Shown here: positions 32,194 through 36,996 of the stretch, piece after piece | How positions within the stretch are numbered: position 1 is the first letter of the stretch | Layout: each line of letters starts with the position of its first letter | NCBI GenBank assembly: GCA_945860205.1 | Contig: CAMARK010000047.1 | Span: 1 to 36,996 of the forward strand | DNA: 36,996 bases | Direction: 5' to 3' | Source of the DNA: Reyranella massiliensis 521 | GTDB taxonomy: Bacteria > Pseudomonadota > Alphaproteobacteria > Reyranellales > Reyranellaceae | Made by a program: the position numbers and the translations under genes | The notes under the pieces: model-generated | Databases searched by the model: none | What the model saw: the letters and a program-made list of their open reading frames with translations, nothing else | What the model was told of the DNA's origin: nothing

Positions 32194-33735
32194 CTAGGAG
32201 TCACCCCACCAATAGTCCTCGTCGAGCTTGGCGAAGGGGTCGTAGTCGGTTTTGTAGAATTGCTGCGTCGGCGGCAGGTCCCAGGAGCCGCCGGTCACGG
32301 GATGGGCGAAGGTGAGCGCGAGCGCATCGGCGAGGTCGGGCGACGCGAGGCCGCGCTTTTTCATGTCGTCCTTCTTTTCGAGCTGGATCTCGTTCTTGCC
32401 GTTGAAGCCGTATTCGACGCCGCAGAGGTCGGCGCGCAACTCGGCATCGGGCGGCACGATGCCTTGCGCCAGCCAATCCTTCATGTTGCCCCACATCTCG
32501 GCGCGCTTGTTGGCGTAGAGCGGCTTCGCCCCATCGGAATCCCAGCGCTCCGCGGCGCCGCCGAAATTGACGCCAAAGACGAAAGGCACGCCCAGCTGGC
32601 GCAGGCGATCGACGACGCCCGCACCGACGCCGCCCTCGTCGACGAACACGGCGCGCACGCCCTCGGCCGCCGCCCGCTCGGCGACGCGGCCGGCCAGGGT
32701 CATCAGGTCGAGACCCTGGTGCTTCTCGATCGGCCAGGATCTGGCATCCCGCCCCCGGCGCAGGAAGATCACGCTGCGGTCGTCGCCGAAGCGCGCCACG
32801 TCGACGCCCATGAGCAGCGGCAGGCCTGTATCGGTGGCGGGATCGAGGAGGCGCGTCATGGCGCCCACGACCCGCTCGCCGTCGATGAACTGCATGGTGC
32901 CGGCGCGGGGGAACTGGCCGCGCACGCGGACGCGCACGAAGTCGGAGTCCTCGCCATAGTCGGCCACCCAGCGCGCGAGTTGCTGCTTGTCGGTGAGCGA
33001 GACGGTGCGCGAATCGACCTGGCTCGTGTGCCAATTCTCGCGAAAGCGATTGAAGCACTCGAAGAAGCGGCCCGAGGTGCGGGTCGGATTGCCGAAGGCG
33101 ATCCAGATGATTTCGGTGTCCGCATCGGTCATCGCGCCTTCCGCCGTTTCCCAGATCGAATCGGCGATGGCGGATGCCTCGTCGAACACGACAAGGATGC
33201 GGCTGCCCTTGTTGTGAAGGCCGGCGAAGGCTTCGGCGTTGTGCGCGGCCCACGGCACGAGGTCGATGCGGCCGGCACCTTCGGGCACGGGCAGGCGCGA
33301 GGCGAGCGAGGTCGCGCCCAGCTCGTTGAAGTCGTGGGTGGTGACGAGGCCGTGCCACTTGCCCAGCTCGACCCAGGTCTTGGTTTTCAACTGGGTCTCG
33401 GTGTTTGCGGTGACGACCCCGCGTGTAGAAGGCATCGTGGCCGAGGCCCACAGCAGCAGCCACGCCACCAGCGCCGACTTGCCGACACCGTGGCCCGACG
33501 CAACGGCGATGCGGACGGGGCCCCCGGCTCCATTGGCGCCCGCTTCGAGCTGGCGGGCGATCTCGCGCAGCACGTCGGCCTGCCACGGCTCCGGGCCGGC
33601 ATGATCGCAGAGCGGGCCTGGCTCGCCCCAGGGAAAGGCCCAGGTGACGAAGCCCAGCGGATCGCGGCGGTAGCGTTCGACACGGATCAGGCGCTCGCGC
33701 TGGAGATCAGCCTCCTTGCTTTTTGCTTTTGGCAT
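32194..33735 (-). CDS. terL: Phage terminase large subunit (ATPase/nuclease)
   Basis: The 513-aa protein is apparently complete. Its N-terminal ATPase has Walker A GHGVGKS (residues 81-87) and Walker B ILVVFDEAS with the acidic pair at about 185-186; IWIAFGNPTRTSGRF is the coupling segment. The C-terminal RNase H-like nuclease has MGVDVARFGDD (Asp312), AVFVDEGGVGAGV and the late acidic LASPDLADALAL. It packages phage DNA into the capsid. ATG 33735 preceded by GGAG at 7-10 nt is preferred over an in-frame ATG at 33786; this start overlaps the 3' end of the small-subunit-like gene by 29 bp, as phage genes often do. Confidence 0.92.
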   Translation of the reverse strand: MPKAKSKEADLQRERLIRVERYRRDPLGFVTWAFPWGEPGPLCDHAGPEPWQADVLREIARQLEAGANGAGGPVRIAVASGHGVGKSALVAWLLLWASATMPSTRGVVTANTETQLKTKTWVELGKWHGLVTTHDFNELGATSLASRLPVPEGAGRIDLVPWAAHNAEAFAGLHNKGSRILVVFDEASAIADSIWETAEGAMTDADTEIIWIAFGNPTRTSGRFFECFNRFRENWHTSQVDSRTVSLTDKQQLARWVADYGEDSDFVRVRVRGQFPRAGTMQFIDGERVVGAMTRLLDPATDTGLPLLMGVDVARFGDDRSVIFLRRGRDARSWPIEKHQGLDLMTLAGRVAERAAAEGVRAVFVDEGGVGAGVVDRLRQLGVPFVFGVNFGGAAERWDSDGAKPLYANKRAEMWGNMKDWLAQGIVPPDAELRADLCGVEYGFNGKNEIQLEKKDDMKKRGLASPDLADALALTFAHPVTGGSWDLPPTQQFYKTDYDPFAKLDEDYWWGDS

Positions 33736-34249
33736 TTCGCTTCTCCGTCGGGGCGTTCGCGGCTCGTTTGGCCTCGTCGTACGCATCGGCGCGCGGCGCC
33801 GAGGCGGCGAGGCGCTGGGCGAGATCGAAGGGCAAGGGTGGTGCTGCCGACGGCTGCCTGGCGCCGTAGACCTCGGGCCGGTGGGCGCGCAGCAGGAACT
33901 GCAGCAGCTTGTTGTCGTACTGCTGCGTCGAGCCGACGTGCTTGCCGTTGCGGTAGAGCGGCCGTTCGGTGCCGTGCAGGGCGCGCTGCATGGCGTCGTC
34001 CTGCAGGCGGTCGATGCCGAGCTGCAGCGCCTCGTCCCATTGCGCGGCGAAAGCCTCGTCGCTCGCCCTGCGGCGGTAGAGCGTGCGGCGCTCCAGGCTG
34101 GCGCGCGTGGCGGCGAAGGTCACCGAGCCGCTGCGGGCGAGAAAGTGCAGGAAGTTCTTCAGCACCAGCTCGCTGAGGCCACGTTGCGGCGGCTCTCGGT
34201 CGAGGGGCGGCGCGGGATCGGGCGCAGGACTGCGGACCGGTCTGGTCAT
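33707..34249 (-). CDS. Phage terminase small subunit-like protein
   Basis: The 180-aa product from ATG 34249 (GGAG 8 nt upstream) has a Pro/Arg-rich N-terminus, then a helix-turn-helix-like block FAATRASLERRTLYRRRASDEAFAAQWDEAL, followed by LQDDAMQRALHGTERPLYRNGKHVG and YDNKLLQFLLRAHRPEVYG. This arrangement is typical of small hypothetical proteins directly before terL that act as DNA-recognising small terminase subunits. The C-terminus is basic and overlaps terL. The longer open frame up to 34528 runs through the terminator and promoter and is not believed. Confidence 0.72.
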   Translation of the reverse strand: MTRPVRSPAPDPAPPLDREPPQRGLSELVLKNFLHFLARSGSVTFAATRASLERRTLYRRRASDEAFAAQWDEALQLGIDRLQDDAMQRALHGTERPLYRNGKHVGSTQQYDNKLLQFLLRAHRPEVYGARQPSAAPPLPFDLAQRLAASAPRADAYDEAKRAANAPTEKRNAKSKKQGG

Positions 34250-34273
34250 GGCGAGATCTCCGGAAAAGACACG

Positions 34274-34308
34274 AAAAAGCCCGCCGCGGAGGGGATTCCG
34301 GGCGGGCT
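34274..34308 (-). terminator. Intrinsic terminator upstream of the terminase genes
   Basis: On the minus strand AGCCCGCCCGGA pairs with its complement (34297-34308 with 34278-34290, one bulged base) around a 6-nt loop, followed immediately by TTTTT and a further U-rich stretch. This is the best rho-independent terminator in the window, located 25 bp before the small-subunit start rather than after a gene. Confidence 0.78.
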
Positions 34309-34344
34309 GGACGGGCGGATACGCGATCCGCCAGAGTAGGCTTT

Positions 34345-34373
34345 TTCTTAGCCTATTCCTGCTGAACTTGCAA
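34345..34373 (-). promoter_or_regulatory. Sigma70-like promoter
   Basis: On the minus strand TTGCAA (34368-34373) and TAAGAA (34345-34350) are separated by exactly 17 bp in an AT-rich island. Transcription would start near 34338 and meet the terminator after about 65 nt. The -35 matches 4 of 6 and the -10 4 of 6. Confidence 0.45.
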
Positions 34374-34453
34374 CTTTTCCTGAAAAGAAAATATGAACGG
34401 GCGTTCAGGGGATGGCTGAAGCGGGATGCGTTCAGGTTTGTCTCACCCAACAG

Positions 34454-34583
34454 CCTCATCCTGAGGAGCCGCGCAAAAGGCGCATGTGAATGCGCCGACG
34501 CGGCGTCTCGAAGGATGGGAACGAGCACCGCGCCTGCTGTCCATCCTTCGAGACGCGCCCTGCGGGCGCTCCTCAGGATGAGG
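34454..34583. repeat. Long inverted repeat of dispersed palindromic elements
   Basis: CCTCATCCTGAGGAGC (34454-34469) with GCGTCTCGAAGGATGG (34503-34518) forms one arm, and CCATCCTTCGAGACGC (34541-34556) with GCTCCTCAGGATGAGG (34568-34583) the exact inverted copy; the arms differ only in their centres, the left holding a GGCGCAT-GTGA-ATGCGCC hairpin. From memory, this CCTCATCCTGAGGAGC type is scattered widely in alphaproteobacterial genomes. It lies just beyond the smpB stop. Confidence 0.82.
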
Positions 34584-34593
34584 TTTTCCCCGT

Positions 34594-35064
34594 CTAAGTC
34601 CTGTTCAGCAGCCGGCTGCGCTGACGCTGCCAGTCGCGCTCCTTGATCGTGGCGCGCTTGTCGTGCGCCTTCTTGCCGAGCGCCAGCGCGATCTCGAGCT
34701 TGGCCCGGCCCTTTTCGTTGAAATAGACTTGCAGCGGCACGACGGTGCGGCCCTGGCGCTGGATGGCGCCGATCAGCTTGTTGACCTGGCTGCGGTGCAG
34801 CAGGAGCTTGCGCGGCCGGCGCGGCTCGTGGTTGTTGCGGTTGCCGCTGGAATATTCGGGGATGGTGGCGTTGACCAGCCAGGCCTCGCCCTCGATCGCC
34901 GTGACATAGGACTCCGCGATCGTGCTGCGGCCGCCGCGCAGCGACTTGACCTCGGTGCCCGTCAGCGAGAGGCCGGCCTCGAAGGTTTCCTCGATGAAGT
35001 AGTTGTGCCGCGCCTTGCGGTTCTGGGCGACGACGGTCTGCCCAGGCTCGGGTTTCTTGGCCAA
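34594..35064 (-). CDS. smpB: SsrA-binding protein (trans-translation)
   Basis: The 156-aa SmpB binds the tRNA-like domain of tmRNA and delivers it to stalled ribosomes. Motifs are standard: [28 protein letters not shown], the [11 protein letters not shown] region, [14 protein letters not shown], and the basic C-terminal [18 protein letters not shown] tail that enters the mRNA channel. Start is TTG at 35062-35064: an in-frame TAG lies two codons upstream and no ATG fits, with GAG 7 nt before. dapA is 137 bp upstream on the same strand, the usual alphaproteobacterial neighbour. The tmRNA gene itself is not in the window. Confidence 0.94.
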   Translation of the reverse strand: MAKKPEPGQTVVAQNRKARHNYFIEETFEAGLSLTGTEVKSLRGGRSTIAESYVTAIEGEAWLVNATIPEYSSGNRNNHEPRRPRKLLLHRSQVNKLIGAIQRQGRTVVPLQVYFNEKGRAKLEIALALGKKAHDKRATIKERDWQRQRSRLLNRT

Positions 35065-35113
35065 TTTCTACTCGGCCAGTAGATAAGAATACGAAACGAT
35101 GAGCGCGCCGGAG

Positions 35114-35155
35114 GCGCGCGGTCCGGAAGAGTCATGAGTCTTCCGGACCGCGCGC
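35114..35155. repeat. Perfect 17-bp inverted repeat between dapA and smpB
   Basis: GCGCGCGGTCCGGAAGA (35114-35130) and TCTTCCGGACCGCGCGC (35139-35155) pair perfectly around an 8-nt loop; both ends continue into further GCGCGC-containing hairpins. No U-run follows on either strand. A dispersed palindromic element, possibly acting as a terminator or RNA stabiliser between two same-strand genes, is likely. Confidence 0.72.
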
Positions 35156-35201
35156 ATCCTGCGCGCTTCATGCTCATTAGCGGACCGTAGCATTCCAGTC
35201 A

Positions 35202-36080
35202 TTAGTTGATCAGGCCGGCGTGAATCATGGCCTCACGCACCGCCTTCTTGCTGCTCTCGGCGATCGGCACCATCGGCAGGCGCATCTCCGCACTCGCCTG
35301 GCCGATCAGCTCGGCGCCGAACTTCACCGGGCCGGGGCTGGTCTCGCAGAACATCGCCTTGTGCAGCGGCATCAGCCGGTCCTGCAGCTCGAAGGCCTTG
35401 TCGAGGTCGCGCTTCTTCCAGGCGTCATGCATGTCGCCGCAGAGACGCGGCGCCACGTTGGCGGTCACGGAAATGCAGCCGTCGCCGCCCTGGGCCAGGA
35501 AGCCCAGCGCGCTCGCATCCTCGCCCGAGAGCTGGATGAAGCCCTTCTTTGCCTTCAGACGCGTGAGCGTCGGACGCGCCATGTCGTAGCTCGCGTCCTT
35601 GATGCCGACGATGTTCTTGACCTGCGAGAGACGAATGACCGTCTCGACCTGCATGTCGCCGCCGGTGCGGGGCGGCACGTTGTAGAGCAGGATCGGGATG
35701 TCGACGGCCTCGGCCACCGCCTTGAAATGCTGGAACAGGCCTTCCTGGGTTGGCTTGTTGTAGTAGGGCACGACCAGCATGGCGGCGTCGGCGCCGGCCT
35801 TCTTGGCGTGCTGGGTGAGTTCGATCGCCTCCGCGGTCGAGTTCGAGCCGGTGCCGGCGATCACCGGCACGCCCGAGCCTTTGGCCGCGGCAATGCAGAT
35901 GTCGATGACGCGCTTGTGCTCCTCCATGGAGAGCGTCGGCGATTCGCCGGTGGTGCCGCAGGGCACCAGCCCGTCGGTGCCTTCCTTGATCTGCCAGGCC
36001 ACGAACTTCTCGAATCCCTTTTCGTCCACCGCGCCGTTCTTGAACGGGGTGATCAGCGCCACGAGCGATCCGGTGAACAT
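35202..36080 (-). CDS. dapA: 4-Hydroxy-tetrahydrodipicolinate synthase
   Basis: The 292-aa TIM-barrel lyase condenses pyruvate with aspartate semialdehyde, the first committed step to lysine and diaminopimelate. Lys161 (VGIKDAS) is the Schiff-base lysine, Tyr133 (LLYNVPPRTG) the proton-relay residue and Thr43-Thr44 (CGTTGES) the dyad next to it. AGGAAATTCC places a good ribosome site before ATG 36080. In this window it leads smpB on the minus strand and is divergent from the transglycosylase gene over 125 bp. Confidence 0.96.
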   Translation of the reverse strand: MFTGSLVALITPFKNGAVDEKGFEKFVAWQIKEGTDGLVPCGTTGESPTLSMEEHKRVIDICIAAAKGSGVPVIAGTGSNSTAEAIELTQHAKKAGADAAMLVVPYYNKPTQEGLFQHFKAVAEAVDIPILLYNVPPRTGGDMQVETVIRLSQVKNIVGIKDASYDMARPTLTRLKAKKGFIQLSGEDASALGFLAQGGDGCISVTANVAPRLCGDMHDAWKKRDLDKAFELQDRLMPLHKAMFCETSPGPVKFGAELIGQASAEMRLPMVPIAESSKKAVREAMIHAGLIN

Positions 36081-36205
36081 GGAATTTCCTCCGATTTTTC
36101 TTCGAAATTCAGTCTAGGCCCCGCCCCCTGCCCCTGCAAGGCGGGCAACTTGCCCCCAAGAAACTGCCATTGTGATGCCGCAAGTCCCTGCCTACGATTC
36201 GTAGC

Positions 36206-36996
36206 GTGAAAACACATCTTGCCCCCTTGATGCTGATCCTCGCCGTGAGCCTGGGCTTGCCTGCCTTTGCCCAGCAGGGCGGCGTCACGATTTTGCGGGG
36301 CCAAGGTAGCGATCAACCGGCGCCCACCACGCCCGATACCGGCGTCCGGCGCGTGCCGACCGACCGCAACGCGGCCCCGCGCCCCACGCAGGCGCCTGTC
36401 CCCACCGCACCGATTGCCGCCTCGCCGGGCGGCATGGTGCCGGCAGCCCCGCCCAGCGAGGTGGCCCAGGCGATCGTCTCCTCGAAGCCGCTCGACGCGG
36501 CGGAGGCGGCCGCTCTCGCCTCGGCGCTAAAAGCCGTGGATGAGAGCCGCTGGGCCGATGCCCGCGCGATGGTGGGGAACTTCCGCAATCCGGCGCTCAC
36601 CCGCATCGTCGACTGGAGCGTCCTGCGCACCGCGCCAAAGAACGAGGCCGACTTCGCCACGACCTGGCGGTTTTTGCGCGAGAGTCCGGACTGGCCGGAG
36701 CCGGAGGTGCTGCGGCGCCAGGCCGAGGAGCGCATCGGCCTAGAAACGCCGGCCAACGACGTGTTCCGCTACTTCACGGCCTTCCCGCCGCTCACCAGCT
36801 CCGGCCACATGCGCCGGCTCGAGGCCGCCAACACGGTGAGCCCGAACGACGTGGCCAAGTTCGCGCGCGACAGCTGGCAGAACGCGACCTTCCGCAATTC
36901 GGACGAGAACGATTTCTTAAACCGCTACGGCTATCTCCTGACCGGGCCCGACCAGATCGCCCGCTTCGACCGCATCCTGCGCGAAGGTCGTCCGCA
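36206..36996 (+). CDS. Soluble lytic murein transglycosylase, 5' part
   Basis: The frame is open from GTG 36206 to the window end (263 codons) and continues outside. A signal peptide (LILAVSLGLPAFA, cleavage near residue 22) leads to a Pro/Thr/Ala-rich linker, then the alpha-superhelical U-domain of Slt70-like enzymes: RWADARAMVGNFRNPALTRI, TTWRFLRESPDWPEPEVLRR, and RYGYLLTGPDQIARFDRIL. The catalytic C-terminal domain with its Glu lies beyond the edge. It would cleave peptidoglycan glycan strands in the periplasm. An in-frame ATG at 36230 is an alternative start that leaves a shorter signal; no clear ribosome site decides. Confidence 0.85.
   Translation, partial: MKTHLAPLMLILAVSLGLPAFAQQGGVTILRGQGSDQPAPTTPDTGVRRVPTDRNAAPRPTQAPVPTAPIAASPGGMVPAAPPSEVAQAIVSSKPLDAAEAAALASALKAVDESRWADARAMVGNFRNPALTRIVDWSVLRTAPKNEADFATTWRFLRESPDWPEPEVLRRQAEERIGLETPANDVFRYFTAFPPLTSSGHMRRLEAANTVSPNDVAKFARDSWQNATFRNSDENDFLNRYGYLLTGPDQIARFDRILREGRP

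Larger units (their letters stand above)
34250..34593. other. Noncoding gap between prophage remnant and smpB
   Basis: No gene is seen in these 344 bp. The region contains, on the minus strand, a promoter at 34345-34373 and a terminator at 34274-34308, and nearer smpB a long inverted repeat (34454-34583). An AT-rich island occupies about 34340-34400. Confidence 0.6.

Noticed and set aside
31351-32203. GCTAGGAGTCA repeated at 31351-31361 and 32193-32203, as possible recombination or att repeats
   Set aside because: An 11-bp match within about 1 kb is near what chance allows, and one copy is simply the terL stop region.
34250-34528. N-terminal extension of the small-terminase-like frame
   Set aside because: It would run through the intrinsic terminator and AT-rich promoter and part of the palindromic element; the ATG at 34249 has its own ribosome site.

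Overview
The window is GC-rich bacterial chromosome (roughly two thirds G+C by eye), densely coding on both strands. The gene set points to an alphaproteobacterium: single-subunit ThiE, DUF1489, IalB-family and DUF2189 proteins, alpha-type EpmA and EF-P, dapA-smpB linkage. A Rhodospirillales-like, perhaps Reyranella-like, lineage is my guess from style; no rRNA or other phylogenetic marker is present.

Layout. 1-250: the first 15 codons of a tyrosine recombinase leaving the window to the left, with helically phased short repeats beside it, so this looks like the edge of an integrated element. 248-9069: housekeeping and envelope genes: an SGNH hydrolase, thiE, epmA, a YjbR-like protein, efp (the substrate of EpmA), an inositol monophosphatase-family enzyme, a secreted OmpA-like protein with proline runs, a MotA-like/MotB-like ion-driven motor pair, and DUF1489. 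9229-16820: a thioester-containing bacterial alpha-2-macroglobulin with pbpC 4 bp behind it, then an IalB-family protein. 16828-22784: an HMG-CoA lyase/TauE-SafE pair divergent from a LysR regulator, a class IV aminotransferase, a DUF2189 membrane protein and a UraA-type permease. 22786-30864: a minus-strand acyl-CoA/leucine-degradation cluster: SDR, acyl-CoA dehydrogenase, orphan TRAP-type binding protein, mccB, an enoyl-CoA hydratase-family protein, a small periplasmic protein, mccA. HMG-CoA lyase would finish the leucine pathway.

30865-34594 is a compact prophage remnant: small-terminase-like protein, complete large terminase, then, with the rest of the structural genes absent, an MCDPV-type internal virion protein. 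A lower-GC fragment of a RelA/SpoT-fold gene lies between the last two, joined to the virion gene within a codon or so. A promoter followed by an intrinsic terminator precedes the terminase genes. The flanking gaps hold 15-bp iteron-like repeats and a long inverted repeat of a dispersed type. 34594-36996 returns to core genes: smpB (TTG start), dapA, and divergently the 5' part of a soluble lytic transglycosylase cut by the window end.

Most overlapping ORFs are high-GC shadows and are omitted. No tRNA, rRNA, CRISPR array or complete insertion sequence was found. All functional calls come from reading motifs by eye; no database search was possible.
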